Source: 20CM-2-65-7 sp963830455 (GTDB lineage: Bacteria > Gemmatimonadota > Gemmatimonadetes > Gemmatimonadales > GWC2-71-9). From it: a stretch of 64,000 nt of DNA. This document shows, one piece after another, positions 50,610 through 59,734 of the stretch. The stretch's first letter is position 1; every line of letters begins with the position of its first letter. Below the pieces are notes generated by a model, which saw only the letters and a program-made list of their open reading frames with translations, did not search any database and was not told where the DNA came from. The position numbers were made by a program, and so were the translations under genes. Location of the stretch: NCBI GenBank assembly GCA_963830455.1, contig CAWHMT010000008.1, positions 124,001-188,000 on the forward strand, given 5' to 3'.

Positions 50610-53600
50610 GACTGAGCAGGCTCGAGCTCTCAGGCTTCAAATCCTTCGCCGGCTCCGTGGAATTGCCCTTCGATCAGGGCGTCACCGCCATCGTCGGCCC
50701 GAACGGGTGCGGCAAGTCCAACATCTCGGACGCCGTGCGCTGGGTGCTGGGTGAGCAATCACCCCGCCTGCTGCGCGGTGGCAAGATGGAGGACGTCATC
50801 TTCCAGGGCTCCACGGGGCGCCGCCCCGTGAACGTCGCGGAAGTATCGCTGGTGTTCGACAACTCCGACGGCAGCCTGCCGATCGCGTATCAGGAAGTCG
50901 TCGTCACGCGGCGGCTGTCGCGCTCGGGCCAGAGCGACTACCTCCTCAATCGTTCGCCGGTGCGGCTGCGCGACATCCAGGACCTGCTCCGTGGCACGGG
51001 GCTTGGGGCCGATGCCGCCGTGGTCATGGAAGCAAAAATGATCGAGGCGCTGCTCTCAGAGAAAGCGGAAGAGCGCCGCGCGCTATTCGAAGAGGCCGCT
51101 GGGATCGGCCTGTATCGCGATCGGAAAAAGAGCACGGAGCGCCGCCTCGAGGAGACGGCCGCCGATCTCGCCCGGCTCGAGGACCTGATCGCCGAAGTGC
51201 AGACGCAGGTGCGGAGCCTGGCGCGCCAGCGCGGTCGCGCGGAGCGCTACGGCAAGATGATCGAGGAGCGCTTCGGTATCGCGATGACGCTGGTGCGCCG
51301 CGAGTTGGAGGACTTCGACCTCGCGCTGGGCTCGCTCGGCGTGCGCGCGCGCGAGCTGGCGGACGCGCTCCCCGCGGCCCGCGAGCGACTGAACGAGGCG
51401 GAGCGCCAGCGGGAAGCGCGCGTCCAGGCGCGTCACACCGCCGAGGCACGACGGACCGAGGTCGAGCGCCGGCTGGCCGATGCGAAGCTCGAGGTGGGCA
51501 GGCTCGAGAGCGATCTGGCGCTCGCCGCGGAGCGCCTGAGCAATGCGGGGCAGCGGCGGCAGACCGCGGCGGACGAGCGCGTGCAGGGCGAGCGCCGCGC
51601 CGCGCAGGCGGAGCGGGAGCATGAAGCCGCCGGCGCGGAGCGCACGGCCGCCGAACGCGATCTCGCGGCCGTTCAGACGCAGCTGGCGGGACGGACTCGC
51701 GAGGAAGACGACGTCCGCGGCCGGCTGACCGCCGAGCGCCAGGCCGTGCGGGAGCTCGAGGAAGCGTTGCAGCGCCGTGCCGAAACGGCGCGCGCGCTCG
51801 AAATCGAAGGCGGCGCGCTCGACCGCGAGCGCAGCGAGTTGCGCGAGCAGCTCGCGCTCGCGACGGCAGAGCGCCAGGACTGCGACATCGCGGCTCAGAA
51901 AGCGGCGCGGGATGCCGCCGCGGCAACCGAGCGGGTCAGCCGCGACGCGCACGCCGCGGTCCGCGCCGTGGAAGGATTGCAGCACGCGCGCCGGCACGTG
52001 GCTGCGCTGCACGAGCAAGAGATGAGCGCGCGCTCGGCACGCCGCCAGACGGAAGCGGCGCTCGCGCAGCTCGAAGCCCGGCGCGATGCGCTGGGCGAGC
52101 TGGATCGCGAGCATGTGGGACTCGCGCCCGCGGCCCAGGCGCTGCTCAAAGCCAAGCTGCCCGGCGTGCTCGGGCCGCTCGCCGATTTTGTGCGCACCTC
52201 GCGTCGCGATGCAGAGCTGGCCGAACGGCTGTTGGGCGAGTGGCTGCATGCCGTGCTCGTGCGCGATGCCTCCGTGATCGAAACGATCCGTGCGTGGCAT
52301 GCGGAGACTCAGCCGGGCCCGCTCGTGCTGCTGCCGTCCGTGCCCGGCCCACGGCTCGGCGCCGATGGTCATCCGTTGCGCGATGAGCTAAGGGTGGACG
52401 GTCCGGCGGCCGCCTGGGTCCGCGCCCTGCTCGCGGGTCACGAGGTGCTGGGCACGGGCGCGCTGCGCCGCGCCAATGGCGCCGTGTTCCTGGACAGCGG
52501 CGCGGCTGCGGCCGCTGGACCGCTGCAACGGCGCGCCGAGCTGGAAGCCCTCGAGAAAGAGGTCCGCGATGCCGCTGCGAACCTCGAACGGGCGCGCGCG
52601 GCCGAAGAGTCCACGGTGCAGGAGCTGGCGAGCGCCGAGGCTGCGCTGACGGCCGCCGGTCACGACGCGGAGCAAGCGCGTCGCGCCGAGCTGGAAGCGG
52701 GCGCCGAGAAGGGTGAAGCGGATCGCGGGCTGATTCACGCCCGCCGCCAGGCGGAGGAAGCGGCGGCGCACGTGGAGCGGCTCACGCGGCGCTTGGCCGA
52801 GGTCGAAACGCGGCTGGGCGCGCTCCACGTCGAGCTCCAGGAGCGCGAGATCGAGCGGGTCCGTTCCGCGGAGCAGCTCGGCGCCGAGCGCACCGGCCTC
52901 GCCGATCTCGAGTCGCAGCAAGAGGCGGCCCGCGAACAGCGGGTGCGCTGGCAGGTCGAAGCGGCGCAGGTGGAGGCGCGACTGACCGCCGCCGCCGAGC
53001 GGGCGAGCCGCGCCGACGCCGAGGCGACGGCGTCGCGGGAACAGGCCGGCGCGCGCGCCGAGGAAATTGCGCGCATCGAGCAGGAGACGGCTGCCCTGAC
53101 CACGCAACGGGCGCAGTGGGAAGACACGCTCCAGGAGCGTCGCGTGTCGCTCGCGGAGCTCGAGACGGCGGCAACGGATGCCGAGGCGCAAGTCGGCATG
53201 AGCGACGCCGACCTGGGACAGGCGGAAGGCGCGCTGGATCAGGCGCGCAAGGCGCTCGCCACGCTCGGCGAAGAAGACCATCGCCTCCAGCTTCAGAAGA
53301 CCGAGGTCGAAGGCAAGAAGCGGGGTCTGGTGGAGCGGGTGGAGACCGAGTGGCGCAAGCCGCTCGCGACGCTGCTGGCGGACGCCGCGGAGGTCGCGGG
53401 CGATCTCGAGTGGCTGCGGCAGGAGAATGAGCGGTTGCGGGGCGCGATCGACGCGGTGGGCCCCGTGAATGCGCTCGCGGTCGAGGAGCACGCGGAAGAG
53501 ACCAAGCGCCTGGACTTTCTCCAGACCCAGCGCGACGACCTGGTGACGGCGCGCAGCTCGCTCCAGCAGGCGGCCCGCGAAATCGATCACACCGCGAAGG

Positions 53601-54064
53601 CCCTCTTTCTCGAGTCCTTCTCGTCGGTGCGAGAAAACTTCCGCAGCGTGTTCCAGACGCTGTTCGGCGGCGGCGAATGCGACGTGCGCCTGGCCAACGA
53701 GGATGAGCCGCTCGAGAGCGAAATCGAGATCCACGCGGCCCCGCGCGGCAAGCGCACGCAGCGGATCCATCTGTTGTCCTCGGGTGAGCGCACGCTGGTC
53801 GCCGTGTCGCTCTTGTTCGCGATCTTCCTCGCCAAGCCCAGCCCGTTCTGCCTGCTCGACGAGGTGGACGCGCCGCTGGACGACGCGAACGTGGGCCGGT
53901 ACGTGCGGCTCCTCGCCGAGTTCAAGGATTCGACGCAGTTCATCGTCATCACGCACAATCCCCGGACCATGCAGGCCGCCGATGCCGTGTACGGCGTGAC
54001 GATGCAGGAGCCGGGAGTCTCGACTATCGTTGGAGTACGTCTCGGTCAAATGGAACCGGTGTAG
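50606..54064 (+). CDS. smc: Chromosome segregation protein SMC
   Basis: This 1152-aa condensin subunit has Walker A GPNGCGKSN (31-39) and early SMC sequence GFKSFAGSVELPFDQGVTAI. Long coiled-coil arms flank a hinge (about 505-660, PGVLGPLADFVRTSRRDAEL). The C-terminal head has signature LSSGERTLVAVSLLFAIFLA and Walker B FCLLDEVDAPLDDANVGRYV, with the D-loop. Length is typical. ScpA/ScpB are not in the window. It is coupled by a 4-bp overlap to the two SPOR genes, linking segregation with envelope division. Confidence 0.97.
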   Translation: MRLSRLELSGFKSFAGSVELPFDQGVTAIVGPNGCGKSNISDAVRWVLGEQSPRLLRGGKMEDVIFQGSTGRRPVNVAEVSLVFDNSDGSLPIAYQEVVVTRRLSRSGQSDYLLNRSPVRLRDIQDLLRGTGLGADAAVVMEAKMIEALLSEKAEERRALFEEAAGIGLYRDRKKSTERRLEETAADLARLEDLIAEVQTQVRSLARQRGRAERYGKMIEERFGIAMTLVRRELEDFDLALGSLGVRARELADALPAARERLNEAERQREARVQARHTAEARRTEVERRLADAKLEVGRLESDLALAAERLSNAGQRRQTAADERVQGERRAAQAEREHEAAGAERTAAERDLAAVQTQLAGRTREEDDVRGRLTAERQAVRELEEALQRRAETARALEIEGGALDRERSELREQLALATAERQDCDIAAQKAARDAAAATERVSRDAHAAVRAVEGLQHARRHVAALHEQEMSARSARRQTEAALAQLEARRDALGELDREHVGLAPAAQALLKAKLPGVLGPLADFVRTSRRDAELAERLLGEWLHAVLVRDASVIETIRAWHAETQPGPLVLLPSVPGPRLGADGHPLRDELRVDGPAAAWVRALLAGHEVLGTGALRRANGAVFLDSGAAAAAGPLQRRAELEALEKEVRDAAANLERARAAEESTVQELASAEAALTAAGHDAEQARRAELEAGAEKGEADRGLIHARRQAEEAAAHVERLTRRLAEVETRLGALHVELQEREIERVRSAEQLGAERTGLADLESQQEAAREQRVRWQVEAAQVEARLTAAAERASRADAEATASREQAGARAEEIARIEQETAALTTQRAQWEDTLQERRVSLAELETAATDAEAQVGMSDADLGQAEGALDQARKALATLGEEDHRLQLQKTEVEGKKRGLVERVETEWRKPLATLLADAAEVAGDLEWLRQENERLRGAIDAVGPVNALAVEEHAEETKRLDFLQTQRDDLVTARSSLQQAAREIDHTAKALFLESFSSVRENFRSVFQTLFGGGECDVRLANEDEPLESEIEIHAAPRGKRTQRIHLLSSGERTLVAVSLLFAIFLAKPSPFCLLDEVDAPLDDANVGRYVRLLAEFKDSTQFIVITHNPRTMQAADAVYGVTMQEPGVSTIVGVRLGQMEPV

Positions 54065-54084
54065 GCGGGGGCGGGGTTTTCCGA

Positions 54085-54110
54085 ATCCCTAGTCCCCATC
54101 CCTAGTCCCA
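54085..54110. repeat. Two 13-bp tandem copies before the subtilase gene
   Basis: Atccctagtcccc (54085-54097) and atccctagtccca (54098-54110) are adjacent, ending 7 bases before the ATG of the subtilase. The gap between smc and the subtilase holds little else. Confidence 0.7.
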
Positions 54111-54117
54111 CTCTCCA

Positions 54118-56379
54118 ATGCGTCGATGGCTCTGGCTCTCATTCCTGCCTGCTGGGTTGGCAGCGCAGCAGCCCGCGGTTTCCCCTGCACTCCCGCGGCT
54201 GCTCAGTCGCGTCCAGGACACGACCGTTTCCGTTTGGCTGTTCGCCCATCCCGAAGCCTCACTGGATGCACTCAGCAATCGCGTAGCATCGTCCGGCGGA
54301 CGCGTGCGGGTCCGGAGCCGCTGGCTGCACGCGATCAGCGCCGATGTGCCGGCGACCGCACTCCGCACGTTGATGCAGGATCGCCAGCTGCGCCGCATCC
54401 AGCCGCTCGGGCGCTTCCGAGTTCCCAAAGACCGCGCCCGCATGCTCGAGAGTCCGCCGCCGCGCACCCCCACCGCCGGCGCAGACACCTGCCCACCTGA
54501 TCCGCCGGGCGGCGACTCCGTGTACGGGCCCTCAGCGATGCCGTACCGGCGGCTGAACCTGCGCCCACTGTCCGACGCGGGACACAACGGCGCGGGCGTA
54601 CGCGTGGCCCTCTTCGACACCGGCTTCGACACCCAGAATCCCGCGTTCAGCGGCGTCACCGTTACGGCGCAGCGCGACTTCGTGTTCAACGACGGCGTCG
54701 TGCGTGACGAACCCGGCAAGGACAATGGGGCCGATTTTCACGGCACCGCGGTGTGGTCGCTGTTCGCCGGCAGCATCCCGGGCCGGCTGCGCGGCATCGC
54801 GCGCTCGGCGAGCTACCTGCTCGCGAAAACCGAAGACGTCCGAACCGAAACCCGCGTGGAAGAAGACAATTACGTCGCGGCGCTGGAGTGGGCCGATTCC
54901 ATCGGAGTCGATATCGTCTCCTCGAGTCTCGCCTATTTCGTCTTTGACAACTTCAGCTACGCGCCCTCGGACCTGAACGGCGACATCGCGGTCACGACGG
55001 TCGCCGTCGACGCGGCCGCGCGTCGCGGCATCCTCGTGGTCACGGCGGCCGCCAACGAAGGCCCGGCGTTCCGCACCATCTGGATGCCGGCAGACGCCGA
55101 TTCGGCGCTCGCCATCGGAGCCGAGGACTCGCTGGGCAACATTGCCATCTTTTCCAGTCGCGGCCCCACGGCGGACGGCCGGCTGAAGCCCGATTTCACC
55201 GCACCGGGAGTCGCCGTCTGCGTGGTCGTGGGTCCGGGCGAGTTGTTTCGCGAGGCGGGGACGTCGTTCGCGACCCCGCTCACGGCCGCGGGTATCACCT
55301 TGATGAAGGAGATGTTCCCGACCCTCGGTCCGATCGCGATGCGCGACTCGTTGCGCGCATTTGCCTCGAAGCGCGCGGCACCCGATTCCACGTTCGGCTG
55401 GGGCCGGCCCGACTTCGCCGCCTCGGCGCGGCTGTCGGCGCACCTCAACGCACTCGCGCCGGTCGTGAGCCCGCTGACGACCATCGTGCCCACGTTCTCG
55501 TGGGACGCCGGCACCCTGGCAGGATCGCCCGTGACCTACCGGCTGCGCATCGCGCGCGATACCGGCTTCACGTCCATCGTGCTCGACACGACGCTCGCAA
55601 GCGCGCTCTCGTTCGATCTTACACGGCCACTGAAGGGGGCTCCGATTTTCTGGCGCGTGGATGGCAGGACCGATGCGGGCGATACGGCAAGCACTGGACG
55701 CATCGGCCCGCTCGCCATCCCGCTGTGGGCCGTCCCCACGTCCCTCAGCTCACCCGGGGGGGTCGTCACCGACTCCGCGCAGCCCACGTTCACTTGGGAC
55801 CCCATCACCGTGCCGGCACCGCCGGGCCCGTTCACCTATGACTTGCTGGGGCAGCGGGTCGAGAATGGACTCCCCGAGTTCGGCATCGCCGGGCTGCAGG
55901 ACACGTTCTTCCGGCTCCCGCAGCCGCTCGAGGTCAACCGATCGTATCGCTGGACGCTCGTCGTGCACGCCGGACCCGATACGTCGATCGTGCGGAGCGC
56001 AGGGTCCTTTCTGGTTTTGGACGGCGGGACGCCCACCGCCACCCTGCTGTACCAGAACTTCCCGAACCCCTTCCCCGCCGCGGGACGCGATTCCACGTGT
56101 CTCTGGTTCGACCTGGCGGTGAGCGGGATGGTCGAGCTCGACATCCTGGATCTGCGGGGAAACCCCGTGCGCCGATTCATCCCCGGGCCCGATTTCCCGG
56201 CCTTTGTCGACGCCGGCCGCTACGGGCGCGGGGCGCCGGGCAGCTCCACGTGTGACCCGCGGCTGATGTGGGATGGCCGTGCGGACAATGGGCAGATGTT
56301 GCCCGCCGGCGTATATCTCGCCAAGCTCAAGGCACCCGCAATGCTCGTCTTCAAGCGCATCGTCTTTCGGGGAAAGTGA
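54118..56379 (+). CDS. Secreted S8 subtilisin-like protease with FlgD-like/T9SS-type C-terminal domain
   Basis: This 753-aa protein has a signal ending at about residue 17 (AGLAAQQ). The catalytic triad motifs are VALFDTGFD (Asp167), DFHGTAVWS (His208) and GTSFATP (Ser383). A fibronectin-like region follows. The C-terminus reads LLYQNFPNPF, then ELDILDLRGNPVRRF and WDGRADNGQMLPAGVYLAKL. This is the FlgD-Ig/T9SS-A-like domain found on many secreted proteins of the FCB group. It is probably cell-surface or extracellular. It starts 53 bp after smc and ends 1 base before the MBL gene. Confidence 0.9.
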   Translation: MRRWLWLSFLPAGLAAQQPAVSPALPRLLSRVQDTTVSVWLFAHPEASLDALSNRVASSGGRVRVRSRWLHAISADVPATALRTLMQDRQLRRIQPLGRFRVPKDRARMLESPPPRTPTAGADTCPPDPPGGDSVYGPSAMPYRRLNLRPLSDAGHNGAGVRVALFDTGFDTQNPAFSGVTVTAQRDFVFNDGVVRDEPGKDNGADFHGTAVWSLFAGSIPGRLRGIARSASYLLAKTEDVRTETRVEEDNYVAALEWADSIGVDIVSSSLAYFVFDNFSYAPSDLNGDIAVTTVAVDAAARRGILVVTAAANEGPAFRTIWMPADADSALAIGAEDSLGNIAIFSSRGPTADGRLKPDFTAPGVAVCVVVGPGELFREAGTSFATPLTAAGITLMKEMFPTLGPIAMRDSLRAFASKRAAPDSTFGWGRPDFAASARLSAHLNALAPVVSPLTTIVPTFSWDAGTLAGSPVTYRLRIARDTGFTSIVLDTTLASALSFDLTRPLKGAPIFWRVDGRTDAGDTASTGRIGPLAIPLWAVPTSLSSPGGVVTDSAQPTFTWDPITVPAPPGPFTYDLLGQRVENGLPEFGIAGLQDTFFRLPQPLEVNRSYRWTLVVHAGPDTSIVRSAGSFLVLDGGTPTATLLYQNFPNPFPAAGRDSTCLWFDLAVSGMVELDILDLRGNPVRRFIPGPDFPAFVDAGRYGRGAPGSSTCDPRLMWDGRADNGQMLPAGVYLAKLKAPAMLVFKRIVFRGK

Positions 56380-56380
56380 C

Positions 56381-57154
56381 ATGGAACTCGTTACCGTCGG
56401 CACCGGCACCGTTGCGCCCTCGGCGCGCCGCACGGCTGCCTGTCATTGGGTCACGCGCGGGGATCTGCGACTGCTGCTCGACTGCGGGGCGGGTTCGCTG
56501 CATCGTCTGGCGGAGTTCGGGTTGCCGTGGCAGCAGGTGACGCACGTCATCCTGACGCATTTTCATCCGGACCATTGGGGCGAGCTGCCGATGCTCGTGT
56601 ACGCCCTCAAGTACACGGCCCAGCCGGCGCGCACCGAGCCGTTTGTGATCCTGGGGCCCCCCGGCGTCGTGCAGCTGCTCCGCACGCTCGCCGAAGGCTA
56701 CGGCCACTGGCTGCTCGATCCCGGGTTTCCGATCGGTATTCTCGACGTGCGCGACGGCGAGCCGTTCCCCCTGAATGCCGACGTCAGTCTCGAGACGTTC
56801 CCGGTCCCGCATACCGATGAAAGCGTGGCCCTCTCGCTGGTCGCCCCCGAAGGGCGTCTCGTCTACACCGGCGATACCGGGCCGTCGAGCGAGCTGGCCC
56901 GGTGGGCCACGGGGTGCGATCTGCTGCTGGCGGAATGCTCGTTGCCCGAGTCCTTGGCCATCGACACTCATTTGACGCCCGAACGTGCCGGCGACCTGGC
57001 GAAGGAAGCGGCCGCCAAGCGTCTAGTCTTGACGCACTTCTATCCTCCGGTAGAAACTTCGGACCCGGCACGACTTGCCGGGAACCGTTTTGCAGGTCCG
57101 GTGACCGCCGCCCGAGACGGCGACCGCTTCACCATCGGGGATGGGAGACGATAA
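56381..57154 (+). CDS. MBL-fold hydrolase (RNase Z-like)
   Basis: This 257-aa metallo-beta-lactamase-fold enzyme has THFHPDHWGELP (His60, His62, Asp64, His65), HTDESVALSLVAPEGRLVYT, GDTGPSSELARWA and a final LTHFYPP histidine. The overall pattern resembles RNase Z or cyclic phosphodiesterase relatives, but the exact substrate is open. I chose the ATG at 56381; upstream in-frame sequence lies within the subtilase gene. GGGGAAAG lies just upstream. It is followed by the DAHP synthase gene after 3 bp. Confidence 0.85.
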   Translation: MELVTVGTGTVAPSARRTAACHWVTRGDLRLLLDCGAGSLHRLAEFGLPWQQVTHVILTHFHPDHWGELPMLVYALKYTAQPARTEPFVILGPPGVVQLLRTLAEGYGHWLLDPGFPIGILDVRDGEPFPLNADVSLETFPVPHTDESVALSLVAPEGRLVYTGDTGPSSELARWATGCDLLLAECSLPESLAIDTHLTPERAGDLAKEAAAKRLVLTHFYPPVETSDPARLAGNRFAGPVTAARDGDRFTIGDGRR

Positions 57155-57157
57155 GAC

Positions 57158-58198
57158 GTGCTGATCGTCATGCGGCATGGAGCGACGCGGGAAGAAGTCC
57201 AGAAGGTCGTCTCCGTCATCGAGGAGATGGGCTATGGGGCGCAGCCCATGCCCGGCGCGCAGCGCACCGCCGTCGGACTGGTCGGAAACGACGGGCGCGT
57301 CGATGCGTCGCGCCTGGAAGGTCTTCCCGGCGTGCGTGAGGTCATTCACGTCTCGCAGCCCTACAAACAGGTCAGCCGGGAATGGAAAGCCGAGTCGACG
57401 ATCGTCCGGTTACCGGGCGGGGTAGCCTTCGGGGGCACCGAGGTCGTGGCGATCGCCGGCCCCTGCTCGGTCGAAAACGAGCGGCAGATCATCGACGCGG
57501 CGCGGCAGGTGAAAGAAGCCGGCGCCGTGGTGCTGCGGGGTGGCGCGTGGAAACCGCGCAGTTCGCCCTACTCCTTCCAGGGACTGGGGAAGCCGGGTCT
57601 CCGGTTACTCGCCAAGGCTCGCGAGGAGACCGGACTCCTGATCTGCACGGAGGCGATGGATGAGAACGGCCTCGGATGGGTCGCCGAGACCGCGGACATC
57701 GTGCAGATCGGCGCGCGCAATATGCAGAACTTCTCGCTGCTCAAGCAGGCGGGGCACTGCGGCAAGCCGGTCCTGCTGAAGCGCGGGATCAGCGCCACGG
57801 TGCAGGAGCTGCTGCTGTCGGCGGAGTATCTGCTGGCCGAAGGCCATCACGACGTCATTCTGTGCGAGCGCGGGGTGCGCAGCTTCGACACCGCGACCCG
57901 CAATCTGTTCGACCTGACCGCGATTCCGGTCGTCCATAAGCTGTCGCACCTGCCGATCATCGCGGACCCCTCGCACGGCACCGGGCTGCGCGACAAGGTC
58001 ATCCCGATGGCCCGTGCCGCGGTGGCGGCCGGCGCCGACGGGATCATGGTGGAAGTCCATCCCAATCCCGAAGCAGCCCTCTCGGACGGCGCGCAGTCGC
58101 TGTTTCCAGAGCAGTTCACGCAGTTGATGCGGGAAGTGCGGATAATCGCTGAAGCCATTGGGCGACGGGTGGCTGAGCCGGCCGCGGTGGGGGCGTGA
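57158..58198 (+). CDS. aroF: 3-deoxy-7-phosphoheptulonate synthase (DAHP synthase)
   Basis: This first shikimate-pathway enzyme condenses PEP and erythrose 4-phosphate. The 346-aa product has an N-terminal ferredoxin-like regulatory domain (MLIVMRHGATREEVQKVVSV). The barrel has IAGPCSVENERQI, GAVVLRGGAWKPRSSPYSFQ, ADIVQIGARNMQNFSLLKQA, PVLLKRGISATVQELLLSAE and DPSHGTGLRD. This is the Thermotoga-like class with an N-terminal ACT-like domain, suggesting Phe/Tyr feedback (family inference). The start is GTG. It overlaps the LolA-like gene by 4 bp. Confidence 0.95.
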   Translation: MLIVMRHGATREEVQKVVSVIEEMGYGAQPMPGAQRTAVGLVGNDGRVDASRLEGLPGVREVIHVSQPYKQVSREWKAESTIVRLPGGVAFGGTEVVAIAGPCSVENERQIIDAARQVKEAGAVVLRGGAWKPRSSPYSFQGLGKPGLRLLAKAREETGLLICTEAMDENGLGWVAETADIVQIGARNMQNFSLLKQAGHCGKPVLLKRGISATVQELLLSAEYLLAEGHHDVILCERGVRSFDTATRNLFDLTAIPVVHKLSHLPIIADPSHGTGLRDKVIPMARAAVAAGADGIMVEVHPNPEAALSDGAQSLFPEQFTQLMREVRIIAEAIGRRVAEPAAVGA

Positions 58199-58872
58199 CT
58201 GGTCGCTTGACGGTTAGACGGTTAGTCGGTTTGGCGATTGCGTGGATCCTAACCGTCCAACCGTCTACCTCACTAGCCGGTCAGGATCCCTGGCCGATTC
58301 TCGACCGCGCCTCCGCGTCCTTCGATACCGTCCGCACGCTCCAGGCCGACTTCACGCAGATCATCAACAATCCGATGCTCGGTGATCCGGACACGACACG
58401 CGGCAAGCTCTACCAGCAGAAGCCGAACTCGTTCGCGATGCGCTTCAGCGAGCCGAAGCACGACCGCATCGTTGCCGATGGCCGGCACCTCTGGCTCTAC
58501 ACGCCGAGCTCCACACCGGGCCAGGTGATCCGCAGCGCGATTCCCGCCACGGGAAACACCGGCCCGAATCTCATCGGCCAGTTCGTCGAACGGCCGCGGG
58601 AGCGCTACGAAGCCCGCTATGTGCGTGCGGACTCGAACGCCGCCGGAGCGTTCGACGTCGTCGCGCTCACGCCGCACGATCGGGAAGCGCCCTACACGGC
58701 CGCGACGCTGTGGATCACCAGGAACGATGGATTGGTGAGGCGAATCGAGATCGTGGAGACGTCAGGGCAAACCCGCACGATCATGCTGCGCAACGTCGTT
58801 GTGAATCAGCCGATCAACAGCCGCGAGTTCAGGTTTTCGCCGCCGGCCGGATCACAGGTGGTAGATCAGTAG
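58195..58872 (+). CDS. LolA-family outer-membrane lipoprotein carrier
   Basis: This 225-aa periplasmic protein has LDRASASFDTVRTLQADFTQ, GKLYQQKPNSFAMRFSEPKH and DRIVADGRHLWLYTPSSTPG, as in LolA-like carriers that ferry lipoproteins across the periplasm. Its signal peptide (TVRRLVGLAIAWILTVQPS) is encoded by an inverted repeat shared with two other genes. The GTG start overlaps the DAHP synthase stop. The 3' end overlaps the convergent DUF2520 gene by 44 bp. Confidence 0.85.
   Translation: MTGRLTVRRLVGLAIAWILTVQPSTSLAGQDPWPILDRASASFDTVRTLQADFTQIINNPMLGDPDTTRGKLYQQKPNSFAMRFSEPKHDRIVADGRHLWLYTPSSTPGQVIRSAIPATGNTGPNLIGQFVERPRERYEARYVRADSNAAGAFDVVALTPHDREAPYTAATLWITRNDGLVRRIEIVETSGQTRTIMLRNVVVNQPINSREFRFSPPAGSQVVDQ
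58208..58282. repeat. Family A inverted repeat, copy 3 (encodes the LolA-like signal peptide)
   Basis: Left arm tgacggttagacggttagtc and right arm ctaaccgtccaaccgtctac are degenerate reverse complements about 20 bases apart. The right arm is followed by the shared flank cactagcc. The encoded peptides TVRRL and LTVQPS match copy 2. Confidence 0.7.
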
Positions 58873-59734
58873 CCAGCGCGTCCGCGACTTTCTCGGCAAT
58901 TCTCTCGTCCATCCCCTGCTTCAGCGCCAGCTCGAGCGCCGCGCGCCCGAGTGCGCGGTACAGTTTCGCGTCATCGATCGCCAGCGATTGGAGATGCCGA
59001 TCGATCGTCGCGGTATCGCCGCGCACCACCGGCCCCGTGAGCGCCTCGCGCGGCTCGTGGCGGCTCAGGTTCTCGATCGTCCCTTCGACGAGCGGCCGGA
59101 GCGCCGCCCAGGCGTCCGCATCCGACAGCCCGGCATGCCGTAGCAGGCGCTGGGCCACGGCTTCCACGACGACGAGATAGTTCGAGGCGAAGACGGCGCC
59201 GGCATGGTAAATCGGCTTCGCCTTCGTGGCGATCCGGAACGGCCGCATCCCCAGCCCCTGGGCGAGCTGCTCCCCCGCCTCGATGGCGCGCGGCATACCT
59301 TCGACCGCGGCCCACGCGCCTTTCAGCCGCGCGGGGGCAAGCTCCGGTTCGACGATCGTTTGCAGGGGGTGGATCGAGCCCAGACCCGCGCGGCTCGTGA
59401 CCAGCGGGCCGAGGGCTTCCTGACCCTGCACGCCGGAGAGATGGAGCACGACGTGCCGCTCGCCGACCGCGCGAGCCTTGGCGAGCGAGGCGGCGAGCGG
59501 CGTGATCGCGTCGTCACGCACCGCCAGGATCAGAATCTCGATGTCGCCGAGCCATGGCGGTGGCGTGACGCCATCGCCAACCGTCATCGTCAGCGGCTTG
59601 GGGAGCGGGAGGTCTTTCTTGCGTCGCCCGTGGAGGCGGACCGCATAGCCCGCCTGGGTGAGTGCGAGTGCCAGTCCTGTTCCCGCGCGACCGGGCCCGA
59701 TGAGCCCGATCGCGCGGGAAGCCAGTTGCTTCAC
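58829..59734 (-). CDS. Rossmann-like and DUF2520 domain-containing protein
   Basis: This 301-aa protein starts with an NAD(P)-binding fold (AIGLIGPGRAGTGLALALTQ, GYAVRLHGRRKKDL). It continues with HLSGVQGQEALGPL, LGSIHPLQTIVEPELAPARL and a C-terminal DUF2520 helical domain (YHAGAVFASNYLVVVEAVAQ). The architecture resembles ketopantoate reductase or F420-dependent oxidoreductase relatives. Its reaction is not known. It starts 4 bp inside the S41 protease gene and overlaps the LolA-like gene tail to tail. Confidence 0.88.
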   Translation of the reverse strand: MKQLASRAIGLIGPGRAGTGLALALTQAGYAVRLHGRRKKDLPLPKPLTMTVGDGVTPPPWLGDIEILILAVRDDAITPLAASLAKARAVGERHVVLHLSGVQGQEALGPLVTSRAGLGSIHPLQTIVEPELAPARLKGAWAAVEGMPRAIEAGEQLAQGLGMRPFRIATKAKPIYHAGAVFASNYLVVVEAVAQRLLRHAGLSDADAWAALRPLVEGTIENLSRHEPREALTGPVVRGDTATIDRHLQSLAIDDAKLYRALGRAALELALKQGMDERIAEKVADALATDLPPVIRPAAKT

